A DNA stretch of 64,000 bases, from positions 4,703 to 68,702 of the forward strand of contig CAJJTG010000006.1 of the NCBI GenBank assembly GCA_905194675.1, read 5' to 3'. Each line of letters starts with the position of its first letter. Position 1 is the stretch's first letter. The position numbers and the translations under genes are program-made. The notes beneath the pieces were generated by a model. The model had not been told where the DNA came from, ran no database searches, and worked only from the letters and a program-made list of their open reading frames with translations. Origin of the DNA: an uncultured Collinsella sp. (GTDB lineage Bacteria > Actinomycetota > Coriobacteriia > Coriobacteriales > Coriobacteriaceae). Shown here piece by piece: positions 6,556-14,322 of this stretch.

Positions 6556-9093
6556 CTAGAACGTCTGCTCGTAGTCGCTGTGCTTTTTGGCCGAACGCAC
6601 CAGGAACTCCTGGTTGGTGTTGGTGCCCTTAAGGCCCTTGATAAACGATGCGGCTGCGCGCTCGGTGTTGTTCATGCCGGCAAGAATGCGACGCAGACCA
6701 AAGACAAACGGACGCATCTGCTCGTCGACCAACAGGTCCTCGTTACGCGTACCGGAGGCAACGGGGTCGATAGCCGGGAAGATGCGGCGGTCGGCCAGGT
6801 CGCGGTCGAGCTTAAGCTCCATGTTGCCGGTGCCCTTGAACTCCTCGAAGATGACCTCGTCCATCTTGGAGCCGGTATCGATAAGGGCGGAAGCCAGGAT
6901 GGTGAGCGAGCCGCCGTTCTCGATATTGCGGGCTGCGCCCAGGAAACGCTTGGGCGGATAAAGAGCCGCCGAATCGACGCCGCCCGACAGGATACGGCCC
7001 GAGGCGGGAGCGGCCAAGTTGTAGGCGCGGGCAAGGCGCGTGATGGAGTCGAGCACCACCACGACGTCGCCACCCAGTTCCACGATGCGTTTGGCACGCT
7101 CGATCACGAGCTCTGCCACGCGAGTATGGTTATCGGCGGGCATGTCGAAGGTCGAGGCCACGACCTCGCCCTTAATGGAGCGCTGCATATCGGTGACCTC
7201 TTCGGGGCGCTCGTCGACGAGCAGGCAGATGAGGTGCACTTCGGGGTTGTTGATCGAGATAGACTGGCAAATCTTCTTGAGAATCGTGGTCTTGCCGGCC
7301 TTGGGCGGAGACACGATCAGGCCGCGCTGGCCCTTGCCGATCGGCGACACGATATCGATGGCGCGACCGGTGATGGAATCCTTGCCGTGCTCCATACGCA
7401 AAGGCTCATTGGGATAGACCGGGGTAAGATCGCCAAACTTGGGGCGGTTACGGGCCTGCTCGGGATCAAGGCCGTTGACGGTCGTGATCTTGGCAAGGCC
7501 GGCGCGCTTGTCGCCACCGCGCGAGGGACGAAGAGAGCCCTCGATCACATCACCCGTACGCAGGCGTGCGGAGCGGATGAGATATGCGGGAACAAAGGCG
7601 TCGTCGCTGGACTTCATGTAGCCGTGGGCATGGATGATGCCGGAGCTGTCCGGACGAATCTGCAGGATGCCCTTGATGTCGCGGAAGCCCTCGGCCTTCG
7701 CGGCGGTGACGTAGATTTCCTCGACGAGCTCGGCTTTCTTCTTGCCGGTCGTCTCGATCTCGAACTCCTTGGCCTTCTCGCGCAGTTCGGCGACCTTCAT
7801 GGCAGCGAGCTCCTCGCGCGAAAGCGTGGGCTCGGTGGGAGCGGCATTACGCTCCTTGTTGCGTTGCTTGCGATCGCGCTGGCGGTTGCGACGGTCGTTG
7901 TTGCGCTCGTCCTTGCGCTCGTTGCGCTCCTCGTTGCGCTTGTGCTGGCGACGGTTGGGGCGAGCGCCGTCTTCGCCCTCGGCGTGGGCGGCACCATCGG
8001 TTGCGGCGGTGTCAACATTGGCCGCAGCGGCGTCATTGGCCTCGGCGCCAGAATCAACCTGCGCTTCGACATCAGCCTGCCGCTCGGCGGCCTTGGCCTT
8101 AACGGACTTCTTGCGACCGCGCTTGGGCTTCTCGGATGCAGGCTGTTCGACGTCCTGGGGCTCGACGGCATCAGTCGATGCATCGGCGGTCGTCTCGGCG
8201 GAATCCTCGGACGCACCCTTCTTGGCAGCCTTAGCCTTGGACGTGCGCTTAGCAGCAGTGCGACGGCTGCGACCGGGACGGACGTCGGCGGGCTCGGCAT
8301 CGGCAGAAACGGCCTCGGAAGTCGTAGCATCCTGGACGGGTACATCGGCAGCAGTTGAGGACTTGGCGGTCACCGCAGCATCCCGAGCGGCGGCGGCTGC
8401 GGCTGCGGCCTTCTCGGCCTCGACAAAGGCCTTGGGCTTGCGACCGCGACGGTGCGGGCGCAAAGCCGGATCGACAACGGGAACTTCGTTGGCCTCGACA
8501 GGCGCAGCGGGCTCAACAGGCGATGTGCCCTCCCCTGCCGCGGAACGGACCGAAGCCTCAGTGAGCTCGGGGGTTACCTGATCGGCAACCTGCTCGGCCT
8601 TAGCAACCGTGCGACGGCGTGTGCGCGGTGCCGGCTTCTCGGTCGGCTGGTCGGCGGCAGGCGTCTCGGGCACAGACGGAGCTGCAAGCTCGGTCAGAGC
8701 CGCGGCCTCACGCTCGGCAGCACGACGGCGGGCGCGCACCACCTGGGCCTCGCTAATCTGCGCCAACGCACGTGCCTGCGCGACCTCATCGGAAATCGGC
8801 GCCGAGGAGTCAGCTGCAACGGTGCGCTTGGCGCGCGTCGTGCGCGTGGTACGGCGCTTGGGCTTGGTGACCTCCTCGCCGTCAGCGGCAGGCTTGGTCG
8901 TGCGGCGCGTACGCTTGGGCTTTGCCGGAGCAGCCTCCTCACCAGTTGCAGGCACGGCCTTCTCAGCCGTTGCAGCCTTAGGCGTCTCAGGAGTCGAGGT
9001 TTGCGCGGGCGCCGCGACCTGGTCCGACACAACCGGTGCAGCGGGAGCGGCTTGCGTCGTCGTTATTTCGTTTTCTTGCTGTTGATCAGACAC
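6556..9093 (-). CDS. rho: Transcription termination factor Rho with long basic N-terminal extension
   Basis: The last ~420 of 845 residues are a complete Rho: the N-terminal helical domain (MKVAELREKAKEFEIETTGK), an RNA-binding cold-shock-like domain (GILQIRPDSSGIIHAHGYMKSS), the Walker A site SPPKAGKTTILKK, Walker B (VVVVLDSITRLARAYN), the Q/R-loop region (SGGVDSAALYPPKRFLGAARN) and the DLADRRIFPAID C-terminal part. Rho is a hexameric ATP-driven helicase that ends untranslated transcripts. The first ~425 residues are low-complexity, rich in Ala, Glu, Lys, Arg and Thr, with KPKRxRR-type clusters; such extensions are known in high-GC actinobacterial Rho and add RNA binding. The start is GTG at 9093; no in-frame ATG occurs before the Rho core. 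Upstream is a 529-base region with a large inverted repeat. Confidence 0.95.
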   Translation of the reverse strand: MSDQQQENEITTTQAAPAAPVVSDQVAAPAQTSTPETPKAATAEKAVPATGEEAAPAKPKRTRRTTKPAADGEEVTKPKRRTTRTTRAKRTVAADSSAPISDEVAQARALAQISEAQVVRARRRAAEREAAALTELAAPSVPETPAADQPTEKPAPRTRRRTVAKAEQVADQVTPELTEASVRSAAGEGTSPVEPAAPVEANEVPVVDPALRPHRRGRKPKAFVEAEKAAAAAAAARDAAVTAKSSTAADVPVQDATTSEAVSADAEPADVRPGRSRRTAAKRTSKAKAAKKGASEDSAETTADASTDAVEPQDVEQPASEKPKRGRKKSVKAKAAERQADVEAQVDSGAEANDAAAANVDTAATDGAAHAEGEDGARPNRRQHKRNEERNERKDERNNDRRNRQRDRKQRNKERNAAPTEPTLSREELAAMKVAELREKAKEFEIETTGKKKAELVEEIYVTAAKAEGFRDIKGILQIRPDSSGIIHAHGYMKSSDDAFVPAYLIRSARLRTGDVIEGSLRPSRGGDKRAGLAKITTVNGLDPEQARNRPKFGDLTPVYPNEPLRMEHGKDSITGRAIDIVSPIGKGQRGLIVSPPKAGKTTILKKICQSISINNPEVHLICLLVDERPEEVTDMQRSIKGEVVASTFDMPADNHTRVAELVIERAKRIVELGGDVVVVLDSITRLARAYNLAAPASGRILSGGVDSAALYPPKRFLGAARNIENGGSLTILASALIDTGSKMDEVIFEEFKGTGNMELKLDRDLADRRIFPAIDPVASGTRNEDLLVDEQMRPFVFGLRRILAGMNNTERAAASFIKGLKGTNTNQEFLVRSAKKHSDYEQTF

Positions 9094-9265
9094 AGTGTTT
9101 GCTCAACTTTCTTTTCAAGCCCTGTGATCACATGCTCCCTGCATAAACCTTCAGGGCGGCTAAACAGTCTAGTTCCGTTCAAAACGACGGACATCATTGA
9201 TCTGTATCGAGATGATTGCGTCAACTACGCAGCGTTAGTTTAACACAACCGCCGTCACCTGCAAC

Positions 9266-9318
9266 TTAGTCATCGGGGACGTTCATAAACGACTAGTCAA
9301 AAGGGACACTCTTTGGTT
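9266..9318. repeat. GGGAC-core intergenic repeat pair
   Basis: The stretch holds GGGGACGTTC and AAAAGGGACACTCTTT within 45 bases. The second forms a small AAAG/CTTT hairpin. The same GGGACACTC and GGGACGTTCC words recur at 29950-30045, and GAGTGTCCCC at 17147, so these belong to the dispersed GGGAC-core palindromes. Confidence 0.6.
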
Positions 9319-9348
9319 TACCACTCACAAATCTGACTGCCTCCGCCA

Positions 9349-9498
9349 AAACTATGGCGGTTTACTACGATGAATCGCTCAACCGCGACCACTCCGAAAC
9401 TTGTTGAACTAAAACCGCAGGTAGATGCCTTGCACTTTTTAGCGAAAAGCCGGCGTGGTTGGAATTCCTCAATTCATCGTAGTAAACCGGCATAGTTT
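9349..9498. repeat. 150-bp element bounded by 27-bp inverted repeats
   Basis: Bases 9349-9375 and 9472-9498 are inverted copies matching at 26 of 27 positions (arm includes TATGGCGGTTTACTACGATG). Between them are 96 bases without an ORF. The layout resembles a MITE-type or structured RNA element in the rho-argS gap. The same arms were not seen elsewhere in the window. The rest of 9094-9622 shows only the GGGAC repeats and the argS terminator. Confidence 0.75.
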
Positions 9499-9543
9499 CG
9501 TATTTCCAGCAGTTCAAAATTTGTCAATACGTCGGCATTTGCG

Positions 9544-9576
9544 AAAAAAGCCCGACCTCCGTGGGAGATCGGGCTT
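9544..9576 (-). terminator. argS terminator
   Basis: On the minus strand AAGCCCGATCTCCC pairs with GGAGGTCGGGCTTTTTT, ending in six Ts. It is about 50 bases past the argS stop. Confidence 0.85.
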
Positions 9577-9622
9577 ATAGGGCTCAGTTAAAGCAAACCT
9601 ACACGGTCAAATGACCCGTAGC

Positions 9623-11476
9623 TTACATCTGCTCGGGCGCGGAAACGCCAACGAGGGTGAGCACCAGGGCGAGCGTCACACGGACGGCATCACAAGCGGC
9701 CAGACGGGCACGCGAAAGCTCGGGGTCGACGGGACGACCCTCGCTCGGCAGCACCTGGCAGGCAGCGTAGAAGCTGTGGAAGTCACCGGCGAGTTCCTCG
9801 GCAAAGTGGGTCAGACGGAACGGAGCGCGATCGCGAGCGCAGCTGGCGATCAGGTCGGTGAGCTCGTTGAGCTTGCGCGAAAGGGCGAGCTCGGTCGGGT
9901 CGGTCAGCAGCGAGTAATCGACGTTCTCACCGATGGCCTTGGCGGCAACGGCCTTCATGCCCATCTCGTCGGCCTGCTCGGGCGTAACGTCGGCGGCACG
10001 GCGCAGGATGGAGCATACGCGGGCGTGAGCATACTGCACGTAATAGACCGGGTTGGAGTTGTCGCGCTTCTTGACGGCCTCGATGTCGAAGTCGACCATC
10101 TGGTTGGAGCTCTTGGAGATGAGCGTGTAGCGAGCGGCATCGGAGCCGACCTCGTCGACGAGCTCCTGCAGGGTCACCATGGTGCCCTTGCGCTTGGACA
10201 TACGGACGGGCTTGCCGTTACGCAGCAGGTTGACGAGCTGGCCCAGCAGAACCTCAAACTTGCCGGGATAGCCGAGAGCGTCGCAGACGCAGCGGACGCG
10301 CTCGATGTAGCCGTGGTGGTCGGCACCCCAAATGTCGATGACGTGGTCGACGCGCTGGAACTTGTCCCAATGATAGGCAACGTCGGAGGCGAAGTAGGTG
10401 TACTCGCCATCGGACTTGATCAGGACGCGGTCTTTGTCGTCTCCCAGGTCGGTGGAACGGAACCACAGGGCGCCGTCCTTGGTGTAGAGGTAGCCCATCT
10501 TGTCGAGCTTCTCAAAAGCGCGGTCGACGGCGGAGGTGCCGGCGGTCTCGCCCTCGGTGTCCTTCACGTACAGCGAGCGCTCGGAGTACCAACGGTCGAA
10601 GTCGCAGTTGACGGCGTGGCAGAGGTCGCGCATGTTGTCGACCATCTTTACATAGCCGCGCTCGCGGAAGCTCTCCATGCGCTCCTGAGGATCGGCGTTG
10701 ACCCACTTATCGCCGTCGGTGCGCCAGAACTCGGCGGCCTCGTCGATGATGTAGTCGCCGCCGTAGGAGTCCTTGCCCAGAGTCTCGGCAAAGTTGTCCT
10801 GATACGGATGGGTCTCGGGGTGCTCGTCGTTCTCGTCGGCAACAAAGGCGTCGCGGTCGGCGATCAGCAGCTTGTGAGCCTCGTCGATATCCACGCCCTG
10901 CTTGGCGATGATGTCGGCAAGCTGCATATAGCGCGTGCTGATGGAGTTACCGAAGGTGTTCATCTGAGAGCCGTGGTCGTTGATGTAGAACTCACGCTGG
11001 ATGTCGTAACCGGCGTGGTCCATAACACGGCAGAGCGAGTCGCCCAGCGCGGCCCAGCGGCCGTGGCCGATGTGCATGGGGCCGACAGGGTTAGCGGAAA
11101 CGAACTCGACCTGGGTCTTCAGGCCACCACCGACGTTGGACTTAGCGAAGTCCATGCCCTTCTCGCGAGCCTCGCCAAAGATGGCATTCTTGACGGCAAC
11201 GGAGAGGTAGAAGTTGATGAAGCCGGGGCCTGCGATTTCGACCTTCTCGATCGCGGGGTCCTCGGGCATATGGGCAACGACGGCCTCGGCGATCTTGCGC
11301 GGGGCGCAGTGGGCCAGCTTGGCGGACTTCAGGGCCATGGTGGAGGTCCACTCGCCATGAGAAGTGTCAGCCGGTCGCTCGATAGCGCAATCGTCAAGTT
11401 CAAATGCGGAAAGGTCGCCGGCCTCCTGGGCCGCAGCAAGCGCAGCGCGTACCAGCTCTTCAATCTTCTCGGGCAT
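9623..11476 (-). CDS. argS: Arginine--tRNA ligase
   Basis: The 617-aa class I synthetase attaches arginine to tRNA-Arg. It shows the ArgS N-terminal additional domain (MPEKIEELVRAALAAAQEAG), the HIGH motif in NPVGPMHIGHGRWAALGD, the SDVAYHWDKF and IWGADHHGYIERV motifs of the Rossmann core, a KMSKS-equivalent MSKRKGTMVTL, and the DALR anticodon-binding domain ending in VRVTLALVLTLVGVSAPEQM. The ATG at 11476 is preceded by AGGAGG at the correct distance, so the 43 extra in-frame upstream residues are not used. The adjacent gap 11477-11818 contains no gene. Confidence 0.97.
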   Translation of the reverse strand: MPEKIEELVRAALAAAQEAGDLSAFELDDCAIERPADTSHGEWTSTMALKSAKLAHCAPRKIAEAVVAHMPEDPAIEKVEIAGPGFINFYLSVAVKNAIFGEAREKGMDFAKSNVGGGLKTQVEFVSANPVGPMHIGHGRWAALGDSLCRVMDHAGYDIQREFYINDHGSQMNTFGNSISTRYMQLADIIAKQGVDIDEAHKLLIADRDAFVADENDEHPETHPYQDNFAETLGKDSYGGDYIIDEAAEFWRTDGDKWVNADPQERMESFRERGYVKMVDNMRDLCHAVNCDFDRWYSERSLYVKDTEGETAGTSAVDRAFEKLDKMGYLYTKDGALWFRSTDLGDDKDRVLIKSDGEYTYFASDVAYHWDKFQRVDHVIDIWGADHHGYIERVRCVCDALGYPGKFEVLLGQLVNLLRNGKPVRMSKRKGTMVTLQELVDEVGSDAARYTLISKSSNQMVDFDIEAVKKRDNSNPVYYVQYAHARVCSILRRAADVTPEQADEMGMKAVAAKAIGENVDYSLLTDPTELALSRKLNELTDLIASCARDRAPFRLTHFAEELAGDFHSFYAACQVLPSEGRPVDPELSRARLAACDAVRVTLALVLTLVGVSAPEQM

Positions 11477-11775
11477 AGATCCTCCTTGTGTTAAAGCCCC
11501 CGAGCTCTTGGTCACTCGTAGGGCAAAAGCCAGAGTTTGTAGCACTCTATCACAAGCGACGGGCACTATCGCAGGGTAAAGCCAATCGAAATTGCATATG
11601 CACAAAATTGACTACAGCTTGTATGGAGTCTCTCAAAGATGCCGGTCTGCCTGCAGATTATGCACGCGCTGAAAATGCATAAAGGTGTGAATGAGCTGTG
11701 TCTTTTATCGAATACTCTTACCTATCGGAGTTGTGTGCTTTTCCTGCATAAAGTAAGGGTTTCCGCACGTCAGCG

Positions 11776-11784
11776 TGGTATTCT
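11776..11784 (+). promoter_or_regulatory. Probable extended -10 promoter of the CarD gene
   Basis: TGGTATTCT (TGn plus TATTCT) lies 35 bases ahead of the start codon, with no good -35 box. GGAGG precedes the ATG. I see nothing else in the 340-base gap to argS. Confidence 0.45.
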
Positions 11785-11818
11785 AGACATACGCAAATTC
11801 GTATAAGTTGGAGGTAGC

Positions 11819-12304
11819 ATGTTCTCAATCGGTCAACACGTCATTCATCCGGGTCAGGGAGTCTGCACCGTCGTCGGTTTTAGGGACGACACGCCGCAGC
11901 CCATGCTGTTGCTCGAGACCAAGCAGGGACATGCGCAGACGATCCTCATGTACCCCGTGGCGCAGGCCGATCGTTTGCATGCCGCCATCTCCCAGCAAGA
12001 TGCCGAGCACCTGCTGAGCCACTATGACGAGCTGGAGTGCGACACCTTTACCGAGCGTAACAGCTCGCTTGAGGAGACGCACTTTAAGCAGCAGCTCAAG
12101 CTGGGCGCGCCCGAGACGGTCCGCGTGGCAAAGACCATGATGCACCGCATTCGCCAGGCCGAGGAAGCTGATAAAAAGCCCAGCTCCTACTACATGCGCG
12201 TACTTAAGGAGGCCAAGCGCCGCTCCATAGAGGAGTTCGCCGTGGCCCTGGGCGTCACCGAAGAGGACGCCGAAGCCCGCCTAGCCCAAGCCGCCCTCAA
12301 CTAA
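11819..12304 (+). CDS. CarD-family transcriptional regulator
   Basis: This 161-aa protein has a CarD/TRCF-type RNA polymerase-interacting N-terminal domain (MFSIGQHVIHPGQGVCTVVG, about 1-60) followed by a helical DNA-binding C-terminal domain (about 80-155). CarD proteins bind the beta lobe of RNA polymerase and stabilise the open promoter complex. Actinobacterial CarD is similar in length (about 160 aa). It is monocistronic, ended by a strong terminator at 12371-12415. Confidence 0.88.
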   Translation: MFSIGQHVIHPGQGVCTVVGFRDDTPQPMLLLETKQGHAQTILMYPVAQADRLHAAISQQDAEHLLSHYDELECDTFTERNSSLEETHFKQQLKLGAPETVRVAKTMMHRIRQAEEADKKPSSYYMRVLKEAKRRSIEEFAVALGVTEEDAEARLAQAALN

Positions 12305-12339
12305 CCTGCCAAAAAGGGACAGGTTTATTTTGGCAGGTT
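12303..12339 (+). repeat. REP-like palindrome, family 1, copy 1
   Basis: AACCTGCCAAAA and TTTTGGCAGGTT form a perfect 12-bp stem around the loop AGGGACAGGTTTA. It overlaps the last two bases of the CarD gene and lies about 320 bases upstream of the REP-type transposase. Two more copies in inverted orientation lie at 13517 and 14286. Confidence 0.85.
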
Positions 12340-12370
12340 TTATCTGGCCAAACGTCGATGAACAATTAGT

Positions 12371-12415
12371 AAATGGCCGGGCGCTCCGTTTTATTTTGAG
12401 CGCCCGGCCATTTTT
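12371..12415 (+). terminator. CarD gene terminator
   Basis: AAATGGCCGGGCGCTC and GAGCGCCCGGCCATTT form a 16-bp perfect stem followed by Ts. The remaining 245 bases to the transposase gene hold no gene that I can support. Confidence 0.88.
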
Positions 12416-12660
12416 CTATCTACGTAGAAATGCGTGAAGCCCATTTGCGACGTCTTCACACAAGAACAATCCAGCTCGACGCTGGCAACGTCCGCATCCG
12501 CATCGAGGGCTCTCACCCCGCTCAATTACCATTAAAAAGCATCAATTTGAAAACGCAATAACATTTCGGCAGGTAGCAGCTATAGTCGGTGAACTGAATC
12601 TCGACAACCAATACCTCCCAATAAGGTATCTTCAGCCCATCCGAGCTAAAAGGAGGGGCC

Positions 12661-13419
12661 ATGCCGAGAAAACCTCGTTCAAAGTCACCGACTGGTTTTT
12701 TCCACGTCACATTGCGCGGGAACGGAGGGCAATTGCTGTTTGACGGTGACGAGGACCGAATCGCCTTGCTTCAAATCCTCGATGCGATCCTCCCCAAACA
12801 CAATATTGAGCTTATCGCTTGGTGCCTTATGGGAAATCACATTCATCTGCTCGTCGACGATCCGGACGACCGCAAGAGCGACGCGATGCACGCGATAGCC
12901 GTATCGTATGCGGGCAGGTACAATGCACGCGCGGGTCATATCGGCCACGTATTTCAGGAGCGCTTCTGGGATTCGCCGATTAAATCGGAGGAGTATCTGC
13001 TCGAAGCAATTCGATATATTCATTTGAATCCTCAAAAAGCAGGACTGGCGACATATGACGACTATCCATGGAGCAGCCATCGTGAGTACCTAATGGGAGC
13101 AAGGTCTCGGCCGCATGTCACCGGGGACGTTGTCGACGCACTTTTTCCGACGCCGCGCTCATATCTCAAGTTCATGAAAAGTGTACCCACGCTGCCCTAT
13201 CGTCCGAGCGCAACGGCAAAAGTGCGAGAGGAAGATCTAAGTGAATTTGGTGCGGCAGTCGTGCAAAACGTCGCGGGATGTGCGCCCACAGAACTCAAAT
13301 CCATCTCCAAGGCACTTCGTAACGAAGCGATACTGGCCCTTCGAAAAGAAGGGCTGACGATCAAACAGGTTCAGTTATTAACCGGGTTGGGAACGTGGAT
13401 TATAAAGAATGCCGCATAG
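12661..13419 (+). CDS. REP-associated tyrosine transposase (RAYT, Y1/HUH family)
   Basis: The 252-aa protein is a Y1_Tnp-domain single-strand transposase. It shows the HUH metal site in WCLMGNHIHLLV (about 56-67), the catalytic-tyrosine helix AVSYAGRYNARAGHIGHVFQERF (about 82-104; Y85 or Y89 as nucleophile) and SEEYLLEAIRYIHLNPQKAGLA. A C-terminal helix-turn-helix-like segment (LRKEGLTIKQVQLLTGLGTW) follows. Family members process palindromic REP sequences rather than carrying their own ends. The start is supported by AGGAGG ahead of ATG. Its gap contains copies of one GGGAC-core palindrome on both sides, the expected arrangement for a RAYT with its substrate. Confidence 0.9.
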   Translation: MPRKPRSKSPTGFFHVTLRGNGGQLLFDGDEDRIALLQILDAILPKHNIELIAWCLMGNHIHLLVDDPDDRKSDAMHAIAVSYAGRYNARAGHIGHVFQERFWDSPIKSEEYLLEAIRYIHLNPQKAGLATYDDYPWSSHREYLMGARSRPHVTGDVVDALFPTPRSYLKFMKSVPTLPYRPSATAKVREEDLSEFGAAVVQNVAGCAPTELKSISKALRNEAILALRKEGLTIKQVQLLTGLGTWIIKNAA

Positions 13420-13465
13420 TCACCTGCCGGCAACGACAGAATAGTCCCGAGGCATCACAAGAAAA

Positions 13466-13509
13466 CGGAAACGCCTCCGCAGCTAAGAACTACAACGGAG
13501 GCGTTTCCG
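13466..13509 (+). terminator. Hairpin after the transposase gene
   Basis: CGGAAACGCCTCCG and CGGAGGCGTTTCCG form a 14-bp perfect stem 47 bases past the stop. No T run follows directly; it lies next to a REP-like palindrome. Confidence 0.7.
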
Positions 13510-13516
13510 CAGATAA

Positions 13517-13552
13517 AACATGCCAAAATAAACCTGTCCCTTTTTGGCAGGT
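13517..13552 (-). repeat. REP-like palindrome, family 1, copy 2
   Basis: Inverted copy of the 12303 element: TGCCAAAA/TTTTGGCA stem (12 bp with one mismatch) around the reverse complement of the GGGACAGG loop. It overlaps the stop codon of the HD-domain gene by one base. Confidence 0.85.
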
Positions 13553-14151
13553 TAGGCCTGGAAGGTGTCGCGGTCGGGCGCAAAGGACTGCATGGCCGCG
13601 ATGGTGCGGTCAAAGAGCTCGGGGAGCTCCCAGCCCAGCATCTCGGCGCCCTGCGAAATCACGTCGCGCGAGCAGCCGGCGGCAAAGCGTTTGTCCTTGA
13701 ACTTCTTCTTGAGCGACTTGGTCGTAAAGTCCATGACACTCTTGCTTGGGCGCATGATGACGGCGGCACCGATCAAGCCGGTGAGCTCGTCGCAGGCAAA
13801 CAGAATCTTCTCCATCTGCAGTTCGGGCTTAGGCAGTGAAGCATTGAAATCGGACGTGTGCGTCTGGATAGCGCGGATGAGCTCGGGCGATGCGCCCTCG
13901 CCTTCAAGGATCTCGGCCGCATAGATGGTGTGGTTCATGGGGTCGTCCTCATGCTCCTCCCAATCCAAGTCGTGCAGCAGGCCGACGATGCCCCAGAACT
14001 CCTCGTTCTCGGGGTCGAACTCGCGCGCAAAATAGCGCATGGTGCCCTCGACGGTCTCACCGTGGGTGATGTGGAACGGGTCCTTGTTGTGCTCGTTGAG
14101 CAGTTCGAACGCGCGGTCGCGGGTGATTCCGGCGGAAAGCGTCTGGGACAT
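13552..14151 (-). CDS. HD-domain phosphohydrolase
   Basis: The 199-aa protein has the HD superfamily core: HITHGETVEGTMRYFA (first His), WGIVGLLHDLDWEEHEDDP (the HD pair), HTIYAAEIL and IRAIQTHTSDF. It resembles small HDIG-type hydrolases of unknown substrate. The ATG at 14151 has AGGAGG upstream; the in-frame extension to 14295 passes through repeat and terminator sequence and is not coding. The gene lies after proA on the same strand but is separated by a terminator. Confidence 0.85.
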   Translation of the reverse strand: MSQTLSAGITRDRAFELLNEHNKDPFHITHGETVEGTMRYFAREFDPENEEFWGIVGLLHDLDWEEHEDDPMNHTIYAAEILEGEGASPELIRAIQTHTSDFNASLPKPELQMEKILFACDELTGLIGAAVIMRPSKSVMDFTTKSLKKKFKDKRFAAGCSRDVISQGAEMLGWELPELFDRTIAAMQSFAPDRDTFQA

Positions 14152-14243
14152 GGCAATACCTCCTGGTGATTCGGTGCTAGGACACGGTGTCACTATCGTA
14201 TATCGCCGCGGCTCAAGCCGAAAGGCAGAAAAGGTTTGAGGAG

Positions 14244-14271
14244 AAAAAAGCCGGGCGAACGTGTGCCCGGC
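14244..14271 (-). terminator. proA terminator
   Basis: On the minus strand GCCGGGC-ACACGTTC-GCCCGGC is followed by six Ts. It separates proA from the HD-domain gene. Confidence 0.85.
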
Positions 14272-14285
14272 AAAACCGCAGATAA

Positions 14286-14322
14286 AACCTGCCAAAATAA
14301 ACCTGTCCCTTTTTGGTAGGTT
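14286..14322 (-). repeat. REP-like palindrome, family 1, copy 3
   Basis: AACCTGCCAAAA/TTTTGGTAGGTT stem with one G-T change, loop containing CCTGTCCC. It has the same orientation as the 13517 copy and ends on the last base of the proA stop codon. Confidence 0.85.

Noticed and set aside
6544..8358. A 604-codon open frame on the plus strand opposite rho
   Set aside because: It is the antisense of the rho extension; its composition is dictated by the codon bias of the Ala/Lys/Glu-rich sense protein, and rho is unmistakable.
9611..11494. A 627-codon plus-strand open frame opposite argS
   Set aside because: Shadow of argS caused by high third-position GC; no ribosome site and no recognisable protein motif.
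12661..13419. An IS200/IS605 insertion sequence
   Set aside because: The protein is longer than TnpA of IS200, is flanked by REP-like palindromes rather than defined left/right ends, and no tnpB is present.
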